A stretch of 55,675 nt of DNA, from NCBI RefSeq assembly GCF_001642325.1, contig NZ_LSFI01000010.1:1-55675 (forward strand), written 5' to 3'. The position numbers and the translations under genes were made by a program. The notes under the pieces are model-generated. The model searched no databases. It was given only the letters and a program-made list of their open reading frames with translations, and was not told the origin of the DNA. Every line of letters starts with the position of its first letter. Position 1 is the stretch's first letter. This stretch comes from Thermodesulfatator autotrophicus. GTDB taxonomy: Bacteria > Desulfobacterota > Thermodesulfobacteria > Thermodesulfobacteriales > Thermodesulfatatoraceae. Shown piece by piece: positions 1 through 7,729 of this stretch.

Positions 1-142
1 GGTGGTTATTGGTTGATGTTTTCACAGGAAAAATATAATACTTTTCGAATCAATATGAAAATAATAGAAAAATTTCCATTAAACTTTTTTTAAAAGCCTA
101 TAAAACATTTCATTGGACTTGATCAAAATTTTTAATTTTAGT

Positions 143-161
143 GTTATTAATAACGTATAAT
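143..161 (+). promoter_or_regulatory. Putative -10 box with adjacent 12-bp palindrome
   Basis: A perfect TATAAT lies at 156-161, about 30 bases upstream of the ATG at 193. Immediately before it is the perfect palindrome GTTATTAATAAC (143-154), placed where an operator could overlap the promoter spacer. No good -35 box is visible at the standard distance, so an activator-dependent or weak promoter is possible. The surrounding 190 bases are very A+T-rich, so a chance match is a real risk. Confidence 0.4.
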
Positions 162-192
162 AACAAAAAATTTTTATAAGGGGTGTTATTTT

Positions 193-975
193 ATGAGTAA
201 GAAAAAATTAACAGCGCTTGGTGCTACCAGGAGAGATCTTTTAAAAGGTACAGGAGCTTTATTGTTAGGGCTTACAGCTGGCAAATTATTATTACCAGAG
301 AGTTCAGCACAGGCCAAAGCTATAACTGAAAAATGGCCGTGGCCTTATGAAAAACTCGATCCCGTTGAAACAGCAGAATTGGCCTATCGTGGATGGTATA
401 AACTCTTTTGTGGTGGTTCGGTAGTATGCAGCATTTTTTCTCAATTACGTAAAAAAGTAGGGGGACCTTATAATCTAATCCCTATAGAAGCTTTCATCTT
501 CGCCGAAGGTGGGGTGGCTGGCTGGGGAACTATTTGTGGTTCTCTTTTAGGAGCCAATGTAGTTACTAATTTTATTTTAGGCCCAAGAATTGCTGGAACT
601 CATCTCGGAGCACTTATGGGAAGTGAAATAATGGAATGGTATTGTGAAGCAGCAATGCCTGTATATGTTCCCAAGAACCCCAAAGTTGATCCTAAAAAAA
701 TACCCCATACCGTTAGCGACTCGCCACTATGCCATATTTCTGTTGGTAAATGGATGAAAAAAGCCAATAAATCACTAAAGAGTCCAGAAAGAAGAGACCG
801 TTGTGCTAGAGTAACTGCCAGTGTTGCTTATCATCTTGTAGTATTGCTTAACAAATGGAAAGACGGTAAATATGAACCTGATGCTGAATTTCCTTCTGGT
901 GAATATGGAATTCCTGCTCAGCACAACTGCGAGGCATGCCACGGAGACGATGTTCCTGAAGCGCCAGAATCTTAA
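193..975 (+). CDS. Split-Soret-type cytochrome c / C-GCAxxG-C-C redox protein, Tat-exported
   Basis: A 260-residue periplasmic redox protein. The N-terminus has a twin-arginine signal (TRRDLLKGTG, then a hydrophobic stretch ending near AQA at 38-40). The body resembles split-Soret cytochrome and the C-GCAxxG-C-C family: scattered conserved-type cysteines (CGGSVVC, CGSLLGA, WYCEA, PLCH, RDRC), which could hold an iron-sulfur cluster. A single haem-c motif, CEACH, sits at residues 246-250. In Desulfovibrio this protein carries haem c plus an Fe-S centre; its partner is not established. The start has a plausible upstream GGGG and its own promoter, and a strong terminator follows, so it is probably monocistronic. 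A Tat signal on a c-type cytochrome is unusual, because haem c is normally attached after Sec export. Family call fairly sure, physiological role unknown. Confidence 0.75.
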   Translation: MSKKKLTALGATRRDLLKGTGALLLGLTAGKLLLPESSAQAKAITEKWPWPYEKLDPVETAELAYRGWYKLFCGGSVVCSIFSQLRKKVGGPYNLIPIEAFIFAEGGVAGWGTICGSLLGANVVTNFILGPRIAGTHLGALMGSEIMEWYCEAAMPVYVPKNPKVDPKKIPHTVSDSPLCHISVGKWMKKANKSLKSPERRDRCARVTASVAYHLVVLLNKWKDGKYEPDAEFPSGEYGIPAQHNCEACHGDDVPEAPES

Positions 976-1004
976 ACCAGAATTTTAAATTTATTAGAAC
1001 ATAT

Positions 1005-1044
1005 AAAGAGGTAGTTTTGGGTTTATTCCTGAAACTACCTCTTT
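1005..1044 (+). terminator. Rho-independent terminator, possibly bidirectional
   Basis: Thirteen perfectly paired bases: AAAGAGGTAGTTT (1005-1017) with AAACTACCTCTTT (1032-1044), separated by a 14-base loop. The arm sequence gives T-rich tails in both directions. It closes the split-Soret gene and overlaps the last codons of a minus-strand fragment ending at 1035. Confidence 0.8.
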
Positions 1045-1188
1045 TCAAATAAAACAGCCCAAAAACCTGCTTTGCTATCTAAACCCTCACGAGGTTTTTC
1101 ATTTAAAGGTTCATTAGAAGGAAATTGAAAAAGGGTGGAAAAACCTTTTATCATCGAAAATCCATATCTTTCAAAAAGGTTTAAAACC
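1035..1188 (-). pseudogene. C-terminal fragment of an unidentified protein, cut by the IS
   Basis: On the minus strand about 50 codons are open up to the left end of the insertion sequence (1189) and stop at TAG 1037-1035. The peptide contains LNLFERYGFSMIKGF and ends GFWAVLFEKR, which loosely resembles the last strands of class I methyltransferases (an aGF motif, then a hydrophobic strand before the end). No matching upstream half is seen right of the IS. It may be a gene remnant or a chance open frame; the convergent terminator arm overlapping its stop is mild support. Confidence 0.25.
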
Positions 1189-2808
1189 CCTAAGTCCCGG
1201 ATAAAAAAGAGAGGAAAGGGCACCGAACCTGGGGTATAAAGAGTTTCGGAAAACAAACCAATTCACCCAGGAGGTGCCCATGAGCATTATAACACCAAAA
1301 GTGGAAATTGACTTCACCGACGAGCTTCTCACCCCTAAAGGGGGACTCACCTTCCTGGCTCGCTTCGCCGCCTCCCACCGTCTTCCTCAAATCCTTACAG
1401 AGAAAATCAAGCTCAAAGTCCGCAACCGTGGTCCCTCCGATGTTCACTACCTTCTTTCCCTCATCTACTCCATTGCCCTTGGTGAGGGGAACCTGTGCGA
1501 TGTAGACCTTCTCAAAGAGGACCTGGCCCCCAAAGGACTCTGGCGAGGCTTGAGGAAGTCCCTGACAGTAGAAGGGTCTCGGAATATCTCTGCCGTTTTG
1601 ATGAAGAAGCACTTACCAAGCTTCTCCAGATAGCCGAAGACCTGGCCTCAAAACTCATTGGCTCTATGGTAGAACATGAACTTTTCCACCGTGGCTGGCT
1701 TCCCGTCTTTGTGGACGGCACCGCTATTGAGGTCTATGGAAGATATTTTGAGGAGGCCAAAGCACTTTACAATGGCCAAAAGGGCTTCTGGCTTCACGGC
1801 GCCTTTGTAGGGAACTTATGGGTGAAACAGAGGCTTTATCCCGGGGATGTTCATCCTTCCGAGGGTTTTGGAGAACTCATCGAGGGGGTGATCAAGCTCT
1901 TGCCAGAAGGGGAAAAGGGCTATTTTTTGATGGATGCGGCTTATTACAACAAGGAAGTAGTAGCTTTGCTGAAAGAAGCTGGTCAAGATTACTCCATCAG
2001 TGTGACGCACGGGGTGCACAAGAGGCCGCTTTTGGAGCTGGCCCGGAGCCTTCCTGAGGAGGCCTGGGAGAAGATTACAGACGACGGCAGGGAAGAAGCG
2101 GCCTTCATTTATTATCAGCCCACAGGGTGGCCTGAGGAGGAGACCTATGTGGTAGTGAGGCAGAAGAGGGATGGGAAGCAGGGAAGACTTTTTCCCAGCT
2201 ATGTTTTTATTTTGGTGAGCAACGAGGCCTTGGGGCTGAAGGAGCTGGTAAGGAGGCACAGGCAGAAGCAGGGGCAGGAGAACCCGCTGAAAGGGCCGTT
2301 AAGGGATTTGGGACTTCATCATCCACCGTGTCAGAGTTTCGTAGCTAACCGGGCCTATTACACGCTGGGGCAGATAGTGCATCTTTTGCTGGTGGGGATG
2401 CAGTACCGGTTGTTGCCCGAAGAGGCCAGAAAGAGTCGTGCTGGAAGGATAATCAAGCACTTTTTGAGGGTAGCAGCGAAAGTAGTAAGACATGCCCGGA
2501 GACTCAAAGTCTTATTTACGAAGCAGATAGAACACCTTGAGTGGATACATTTTGCCGCGTGCGGGTTAGAAGCGGCAGATTGGTAAGGCCTGAAGGAAGA
2601 GGAGGAAGGTTTTAGGTTTGGACGATTTAAGATCGGGAAGGAAGGATTGCGTCCAAAAACAGCCGGGAATCGATACCGGCGCCCCTTCTTTTTGGTCACT
2701 AATGTCTAAAGTATAGGAAATTTCCCTTCTCAAGGTCTGGAACCGGAAGGCCTTTAGTATGGATTCGTTATTTCTCACCTCTGCTTTCCCCTTATCCGGG
2801 AATTTAGG
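1189..2808 (+). mobile_element. IS1380-like insertion sequence, probably inactive
   Basis: A roughly 1.6-kb element inferred from imperfect terminal inverted repeats: CCTAAGTCCCGGATAA near 1189-1204 and, reversed, TTATCCGGGAATTTAGG near 2792-2808. The length fits the IS1380 family. It carries one transposase reading frame broken by a frameshift. No convincing target duplication is visible (the bases next to the two ends differ). The right end abuts or overlaps a decayed IS3-type transposase tail, so this is a spot hit more than once by transposons. Confidence 0.6.
1280..2586 (+). pseudogene. IS1380-family DDE transposase, frameshifted
   Basis: Two overlapping frames together make one DDE transposase. 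Frame 1 (from ATG 1280, preceded by GGAGG) gives the N-terminal domain, with HYLLSLIYSIALGEGNLCD resembling the family's LAGGE..ED region. Frame 2 carries the catalytic core: VDGTAIEVYG (first Asp), FLMDAAYYN (second Asp) and a C-terminal helical region to 2586. The sense switches by -1 around 1540-1555, where DLAPKGLWRGL in frame 1 should join LEEVPDSRRVSEYL in frame 2. No classic slippery A-run is present there, so an inactivating indel is more likely than programmed frameshifting. Beyond the TAA at 2584-2586 the same frame stays open about 40 codons with coding-like composition, which may mean that the stop too is a mutation. Confidence 0.75.
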
Positions 2809-3007
2809 AAGTAAACCTCATCCGGGGTATTCTTTTCCAAACTGAAATGTGGCCTCTCTGCGTTGTATGCCTTAAGCCACCTTTCGCCTCTTTTACCTCC
2901 CTACCACCTCTAAACTCCTCTAATTATACACTCTCATATTTCAACGACCTCCATAACCTCTCTACTATCCGATTGTCTTGCCAAACCCGGGAAAGATTTT
3001 TGGACAC
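2775..3007 (-). pseudogene. Decayed IS3-type transposase (integrase-core) C-terminus
   Basis: On the minus strand, 3007 to about 2925 reads RVWQDNRIVERLWRSLKYE, the hallmark of IS3/IS481-type integrase cores before the last catalytic Glu region. It then hits a TAA where Tyr is usual (KYESV-stop-LEEF). After a frame change it continues WLKAYNAERPHFSLEKNTP and DEVYF, the typical tail of these transposases, ending at TGA 2777-2775. At least one frameshift and one nonsense change therefore separate the two pieces, and the N-terminal catalytic region is absent. Its last codons run into the right end of the IS1380-like element, so the exact border is unsure. Confidence 0.65.
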
Positions 3008-3050
3008 CTATATGGACACCTGGAGGAGGGGGTCTGGAAAGCTTTGATTT

Positions 3051-3128
3051 TGGGGTGACCGGTGGGATTTGAACCCACGACCTCCGGGGCCACAACCCGG
3101 CGCTCTGACCACCTGAGCTACGGTCACC
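3051..3128 (-). tRNA. tRNA-His (GTG)
   Basis: The minus-strand cloverleaf begins G(-1) GTGACCG TA GCTC, with G-1 facing discriminator C73 as in histidine tRNAs. The anticodon arm is CCGGG TTGTGGC CCCGG, giving anticodon GTG. The T-arm contains GGGTTCAAATCCC. CCA is encoded at 3053-3051. It lies 52 bases downstream of tRNA-Gln on the same strand, so the pair is likely co-transcribed. Confidence 0.95.
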
Positions 3129-3180
3129 TCCGCCATACAATTTAACTTATTTTTAGCCTGATTCAAGAGAGCATAAAAAA

Positions 3181-3255
3181 TGGCTGGGGGACTAGGATTC
3201 GAACCTAGACCGGCGGGTCCAGAGCCCGCTGTCCTGCCGATTAGACGATCCCCCA
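3181..3255 (-). tRNA. tRNA-Gln (CTG)
   Basis: The minus-strand cloverleaf starts TGGGGGA TC and ends TCCCCCA G CCA, with CCA encoded. The anticodon arm is GCGGG CTCTGGA CCCGC, giving CTG. The T-arm contains AGGTTCGAATCCT. It is the first gene of a two-tRNA unit with tRNA-His. Confidence 0.95.
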
Positions 3256-3268
3256 GCGTTTAATCAAA

Positions 3269-3296
3269 TGATTATCAAAACTGGGCTTTGTGTCAA
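3269..3296 (-). promoter_or_regulatory. Promoter of the tRNA-Gln/tRNA-His unit
   Basis: Reading the minus strand, a perfect -35 TTGACA (3296-3291) is followed after 16 bases by TAATCA (3274-3269), with the tRNA 5' end at 3255. The placement is right for a stable-RNA sigma70 promoter. Confidence 0.6.
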
Positions 3297-3388
3297 GAGA
3301 AGAAAAACTATTCAACATATTTTTTAGTTATTGGCATTTACTGCCGAAAAATAGATTAGCAAGAAAAATATTTCCAAAGGAGGTTTAA

Positions 3389-3652
3389 GTGTCTGGCAAA
3401 GAAGTTTTAGAACAACTTCTGGCTATTAACCGGTCTTGTCGGGAGGCTTTAGCCCAAAACGATTTTCAAAAATTACAGGCCATTCTTGATATTAAGAAAG
3501 ATCTCATGAAACTCCTGAAAAGCAGCCAGTTTTCTAAAGATGACATTTCAGAAATTGAACAAGTTTTACGAGACGAAGAAGAATTGGCAAGATTAGTCCT
3601 TTTGAAAAAGAGGTCTTTAGTTGAATTTATGAATGTTTCAAATTTTAACTAG
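3389..3652 (+). CDS. Small helical protein, FlgN/FliT-like candidate
   Basis: 87 residues, starting at GTG after a strong AAAGGAGG. It is almost entirely predicted helix, with no export signal and charged heptad-like stretches (LQAILDIKKDLMKLL, EIEQVLRDEEELARLV). Size, helicity and position directly before flaG fit a flagellar export chaperone of the FlgN/FliT kind, which hold filament or hook-associated proteins before secretion. Sequence similarity alone is too weak to name it. It heads a tight run with flaG (9-base gap) and two response regulators. Confidence 0.5.
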   Translation: MSGKEVLEQLLAINRSCREALAQNDFQKLQAILDIKKDLMKLLKSSQFSKDDISEIEQVLRDEEELARLVLLKKRSLVEFMNVSNFN

Positions 3653-3661
3653 GGGGTAGCC

Positions 3662-4024
3662 ATGCAGGTATCAAATCTTTCTAATCAAAGTTTGGAGCTT
3701 TTAGGGCCTTCTCAGAAGTTGGAAGAGAGTTCTTCTCGATCTCCCACCAACAACGTTTTGAAAGAAAAATTAGAAAATAAAACATCTGAAGACCAAAAAA
3801 AGCCTGAAAATTATGAAGAGATGGTAAAAACTATCCAAAAAGAACTTGAACAGCTAAATGTAAGACTGGTATTCAGTGTAGATAAAGATACCGATGAATT
3901 AGTGGTTAAAGTAATAGATCCTCAAACAGAAGAGGTTATTAGACAAATTCCACCTCAAGAATTATTAGAAATTAGAAAGAAACTTGATGAGTTGGTGGGT
4001 ATCCTTTTTGACGCACGGGTTTGA
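3662..4024 (+). CDS. FlaG family flagellar protein
   Basis: 120 residues. A low-complexity, Ser/Lys/Glu-rich first half is followed by the conserved FlaG core at about 58-118: LNVRLVFSVDKDTDELVVKV, then IDPQTEEVIRQIPPQE and a final helix. FlaG proteins influence flagellar filament length; the mechanism is not firmly known. The stop TGA overlaps the TTG start of the next response regulator, so the two are translationally coupled. Flagellin itself is not in the window. Confidence 0.85.
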   Translation: MQVSNLSNQSLELLGPSQKLEESSSRSPTNNVLKEKLENKTSEDQKKPENYEEMVKTIQKELEQLNVRLVFSVDKDTDELVVKVIDPQTEEVIRQIPPQELLEIRKKLDELVGILFDARV

Positions 4025-4614
4025 AAGTGGAAGCAACTGAAGATGTCATAAGGATTCTTGTAGCCGAAGATGAAAAGGTTTTTCGGATTCTACTTTTTGA
4101 GGAGCTGCAAGGCCCAAATCGTATTATAAAAGTAGCTTCAAACGGTATTGAAGCCCTGGAGTTCCTCAAAAGGGAGGATTTTGATCTCCTAATTACCGAT
4201 TTGAAAATGCCCGGTTTAGAAGGAATTGAACTATTGAAAGAAGCCAAAAAGATAAACCCTCGCATTTTAGTGATAGTAATTACTGGATATGCTTCTTTAG
4301 ATTCGGCTATTCAGGCTTTAAAAGAAGGTGCTTACGATTACATCCGTAAACCTTTTAGCCTTGAGGAGTTAAAAGTGAGCGTAAATAACGCTTGTACTCT
4401 GATATTGCTTGAGCGTGAAAATAAGAGACTTCTTGAAGATTTAAGACAAGTTTATCAGCGGTTTAAGGAAAGCCTTGAAGAACGCACTTCTTCTCCAAAC
4501 TCTTTGCTGGATGAACTGGAAAGGTTAGCGAGGCTTCACCAGGAAGGTTTTTTGGACGAAGAAGAGTTTGAAGCTATAAAAAAAGTTTTAATTCAAAGGT
4601 CAAATTATGAATAA
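4021..4614 (+). CDS. Response regulator: receiver plus SHOCT-like tail
   Basis: 197 residues from TTG 4021, overlapping the flaG stop. Residues about 10-125 are a CheY-like receiver with acidic pair E16/D17, phospho-acceptor D60 (LLITDLKMPG) and the switch Lys in YIRKPF. A linker helix (130-155) leads to LDELERLARLHQEGFLDEEE at about 162-181, which resembles the short SHOCT domain usually found at the end of unrelated proteins and thought to mediate oligomerisation. There is no DNA-binding output domain. The neighbours suggest a role in motility or the adjacent signalling proteins. It overlaps the next gene by 8 bases. Confidence 0.75.
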   Translation: MKVEATEDVIRILVAEDEKVFRILLFEELQGPNRIIKVASNGIEALEFLKREDFDLLITDLKMPGLEGIELLKEAKKINPRILVIVITGYASLDSAIQALKEGAYDYIRKPFSLEELKVSVNNACTLILLERENKRLLEDLRQVYQRFKESLEERTSSPNSLLDELERLARLHQEGFLDEEEFEAIKKVLIQRSNYE

Positions 4615-6076
4615 GCCCCGCTATTTAGTTGTAGATGATGAAAACCTCCTGCGAGAAAATTTGGCCTTACTTCTTTCTTCTCAAGAAGATTGTGAAGTCT
4701 TTCAAGCAAGAAATGCTTACGAAGCCCTTGATATACTGAAAAAATACCCCATTGACCTGGCCCTTATAGATATAAATATGCCAGGCCTTTCAGGCCTTGA
4801 ATTGCTCCGGATAATCCGTAAAGACGGTTACCAAATACCTGTCATATTAATGACAGGTTATCCATCTCTAGACCTTACTGTTGAAGCTTTAAGAGAAGGG
4901 GCAAATGATTTTCTTATAAAACCTTTTACCTCACAGCAACTTTTGGAGATTATTGCCCGTTTCAAACAAAAAAATAAAACTTCCAAGTCAGAATATGATG
5001 ATATTCTGGAATTGCTTAAACGAAAAACCCAAGAACAAACGCTACTTTTCACTATTAGTGATCGTCTTATTAAATGTGATAGCCTGTCAACTCTTTACGA
5101 TGAAATTATAAAATTACAACAGGAGTTTATCCCTTCAGAAGAAATTGTCTTTTATTTATTTGACCAGGAGAAAGGTGTTCTTATTCCCACAAGTTGGGCT
5201 GGCTTTAAGGAGAGACCTTCAGAGATTTTGATTGAAGAAGCTAATCCTGTGAGTAAAAGTGTTCGTGAAAGGCTCCCTTATTTAATTCCTCAAAAAGATA
5301 ATGAAAAAGCCACTCTTATTGTGCCCTTCCTCATCAGAGGAGAAATTTTTGGGGCTTTTGTTTTATGTCGTCAAGAAAATTTTTCTAGAGAAGAGCTTTT
5401 TTTGGCTAATCTTATAGGAGAAAGAAGTGCCCCTTTAGTAGAAAATTTTATTTTATATGAAAGCATAGTCCTTAATTTACATGATGCCCTAAGGGCATTG
5501 GTTAAGGTCCTTGAGGCAAAAGATCCTTATACCAAAGAACATTCAGAGCGGGTCACTCGTTACGCAGTTCTTTTAGCTAGAGAGTTAGGGCTTTCTGATG
5601 ATGAGATAGAATGTCTCAGGGTAGCAGGCCATCTCCATGATATAGGCAAAGTAGGAATACCTGATGCCATATTACTCAAACCTGGTCGCTTAACTTCAGA
5701 TGAGTTTGAAATTATAAAAGCCCATCCCCTTATAGGGGCTGAGATAGTAGGGCATATTGGGCTTCTTGCTGAAGAGGCTAAAATTATAAAATATCACCAT
5801 GAACGCTGGGATGGAAAAGGGTATCCCACTGGTTTGGCAGGTCGGGATATACCTCTTCTTTCAAGAGTTTTAGCGGTAGCCGATGCCTTTGATGCCATGA
5901 CTAGCAAACGCCCTTACCGTCCGGCTATGAGCTTTATTGATGCCATTCAAGAAATTAAAAAAGGTAAAGGGAGTCAGTTTGACCCTGAAATAGTACAAAT
6001 TTTTGTTTCCATATTTCAGGATTTAACCAGGGGTGAAGAAGATGAATCAAGAGTTGTTTCGTCAGTTGTTACCTAA
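4607..6076 (+). CDS. Response regulator with GAF-like and HD-GYP domains
   Basis: 489 residues. A receiver domain (D10/D11, phospho-acceptor D55 in ALIDINMPG, KPF near 105) is followed by a GAF-like sensor region (about 150-290) and a complete HD-GYP domain (about 300-475) with HSERV, HLHDIGKVGIPD and HHERWDGKGYP. HD-GYP proteins hydrolyse cyclic di-GMP, which would favour motility; this fits its place just downstream of flaG. All the signature metal ligands are visible, so it is probably active. Its 3' end overlaps the next gene by about 35 bases, suggesting coupled translation with the degenerate kinase that follows. Confidence 0.88.
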   Translation: MNKPRYLVVDDENLLRENLALLLSSQEDCEVFQARNAYEALDILKKYPIDLALIDINMPGLSGLELLRIIRKDGYQIPVILMTGYPSLDLTVEALREGANDFLIKPFTSQQLLEIIARFKQKNKTSKSEYDDILELLKRKTQEQTLLFTISDRLIKCDSLSTLYDEIIKLQQEFIPSEEIVFYLFDQEKGVLIPTSWAGFKERPSEILIEEANPVSKSVRERLPYLIPQKDNEKATLIVPFLIRGEIFGAFVLCRQENFSREELFLANLIGERSAPLVENFILYESIVLNLHDALRALVKVLEAKDPYTKEHSERVTRYAVLLARELGLSDDEIECLRVAGHLHDIGKVGIPDAILLKPGRLTSDEFEIIKAHPLIGAEIVGHIGLLAEEAKIIKYHHERWDGKGYPTGLAGRDIPLLSRVLAVADAFDAMTSKRPYRPAMSFIDAIQEIKKGKGSQFDPEIVQIFVSIFQDLTRGEEDESRVVSSVVT

Positions 6077-6668
6077 GGCAGCTTGTGGCCATTTGGTTCA
6101 GGGCTTGATTCATAACTTTAGCGGGCCTTTGCAGATTATTTCCATGCAGCTTGAGATGTTAAAATTTTATCTGGCCAGACAGCCTGAAAATGAAATTTCA
6201 AAGACTTTGCTGGAAAAATTTTCTCAAATGGAAGACCAGATTAAAAGGCTTAAGGACCTCCTAGACGCCGCTAATATCATAACTCAAGAAACGCCATCTC
6301 CTCTTAATCTAAATGAAATTCTTGAAAAGATGCTTATTTTTTGGGAAGCAGACTTGAAATTTAAGCATGATATTACCAAAATTGCTGATTTTGCAGAAGA
6401 AATTTCCGTTGTAGCTCCGCCAGCAAAGATTTATCGGGGCTTTTGTGCCCTTTTTTGGGCTTTAGTTCCCTTTGCGGTTAAGAATAAAACTGCCTTTAAA
6501 ATTAGGACTTTTAATCAAAATACACCTGTAGTTGAAATTGAACTTGATGGCGCTGAAAATCTCCCTGAAGATGATATGTTCTTTACTTTTGCCAAGGAAA
6601 TTCTTTCACCCTTTTTTGTTTTTGACTCTTCAGGGAACAAGTTGAAGCTTGTTTTTAACCCTTCATAA
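6042..6668 (+). CDS. Degenerate histidine-kinase-like protein
   Basis: 208 residues from ATG 6042 (GTG at 6033 is possible; GGGGTGAAG before 6042 looks like the ribosome site). The first 70 residues form a dimerisation helix pair with an H-box, GLIHNFSGPLQ (H24), as in HisKA domains. The remaining part has the length of an ATPase domain, but the N-box (normally NLLxNA) reads FCALFWALVPFA and no G1/G2 glycine motifs are seen. It may therefore be a phosphotransfer or docking protein rather than a kinase, perhaps serving the two response regulators upstream. No membrane segment. It abuts dprA. Confidence 0.6.
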   Translation: MNQELFRQLLPKAACGHLVQGLIHNFSGPLQIISMQLEMLKFYLARQPENEISKTLLEKFSQMEDQIKRLKDLLDAANIITQETPSPLNLNEILEKMLIFWEADLKFKHDITKIADFAEEISVVAPPAKIYRGFCALFWALVPFAVKNKTAFKIRTFNQNTPVVEIELDGAENLPEDDMFFTFAKEILSPFFVFDSSGNKLKLVFNPS

Positions 6669-7729
6669 TGTCCTCTGAGGTTCTACTCTGGTCTCTGGCT
6701 TTATGGTTGGTTCCCCAAATGGGGCCGCGGCGTTTTTTTAAGCTTTTGGGCCAAGCTGGAGAGCTGGAAGGGGTATTCTCTCTTTCTAAAGCTCAGGTAA
6801 GAAAAATTGGTCTTGACCTTCCTTCCAAAGACGAAGCCCTTGTTAGGGCCCAAAAAGAGCTTGAACGTGTCCAGAAGCTAGGAGGAAAAATAGTAAGTAT
6901 TTTTGACGAGGAATATCCTTCGCTTTTAAAGGAAATACCCGACCCGCCTCCTATCCTTTATGTTCAAGGAAATATGCCAGATAAAGCAGGACTAGCCGTA
7001 GTAGGGGCAAGAAAAGCTACTTCCTATGGCCGGGAAGTCTGCCGCAGGTGGGTTTCTATTTTTACCGAAGCGAGACTTCCCATTGTAAGCGGGCTGGCTT
7101 TAGGCATAGACACCTGTGCTCATGAAGCCGCGGTTAGAAAAGGTGCTCCTACTTATGCTATTTTGGGTTGTGGACTTGATGTAAATTATCCTGCCAGTAA
7201 TACCTGGCTCCGCCAAGAAATAGTGGCCAAAGGCGGGGGGTTGATTACCGAGTTTCCTTTGGGTACCAAACCAAAGCCAGGCAATTTCCCCATTAGAAAT
7301 CGCCTGATAAGTGGCTTAAGCGCCGCGGTGCTGGTGGTGGAAGCTGACTTGAAAAGTGGCTCTTTAATTACCGCGAGACTGGCGGGTGAACAGGGGCGGG
7401 AAGTGCTTGCTGTTCCAGGGCCTATCTATTCTCCAATGAGCCGGGGAACTCACGCTTTAATTCGTGAGGGTGCTCTTCTGGTGGACCATCCTGAACAAGT
7501 ATTAGAGATTTTTGACCTTTCTTCTTTAAATGAAAGACAGGAGTTGACACTTACTCAAGAAGAGGCCAAAGTTTTAAGTTGTTTCGAGGGAGAACCCCTT
7601 GAATTTGATGAGTTAATTTTAAAAACGGGCTTGGAAGTCGATAAACTGTTACAGATTCTTACTAACCTAGAGTTAGAAGGATTGATAGCCAAGCAACCCG
7701 GAAACACATATTTGAAGGTGTCGTTATGA
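6668..7729 (+). CDS. dprA: DNA-processing protein DprA
   Basis: 353 residues. DprA binds incoming single-stranded DNA during natural transformation and loads RecA. An N-terminal SAM-like helical region (1-75) is followed by the Rossmann-like DprA core (about 80-285), recognisable from VVGARKATSYGRE, SGLALGIDTCAHEAA, ILGCGLDVNYP and PIRNRLISGLS, and then a C-terminal winged-helix region (about 290-350). Full length. It starts at the last base of the preceding stop and overlaps topA by 4 bases; a dprA-topA pair is common in bacteria. No other competence genes are visible here. Confidence 0.95.
   Translation: MSSEVLLWSLALWLVPQMGPRRFFKLLGQAGELEGVFSLSKAQVRKIGLDLPSKDEALVRAQKELERVQKLGGKIVSIFDEEYPSLLKEIPDPPPILYVQGNMPDKAGLAVVGARKATSYGREVCRRWVSIFTEARLPIVSGLALGIDTCAHEAAVRKGAPTYAILGCGLDVNYPASNTWLRQEIVAKGGGLITEFPLGTKPKPGNFPIRNRLISGLSAAVLVVEADLKSGSLITARLAGEQGREVLAVPGPIYSPMSRGTHALIREGALLVDHPEQVLEIFDLSSLNERQELTLTQEEAKVLSCFEGEPLEFDELILKTGLEVDKLLQILTNLELEGLIAKQPGNTYLKVSL

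Noticed and set aside
2847..3047. Plus-strand open frame in the IS3 remnant
   Set aside because: The opposite strand encodes the recognisable transposase tail.
3334..3350. TTGGCATTTACTGCCG upstream of the FlgN-like gene, looking like a sigma54 promoter
   Set aside because: GG and GC are eight bases apart instead of ten, so the -24/-12 spacing is wrong.
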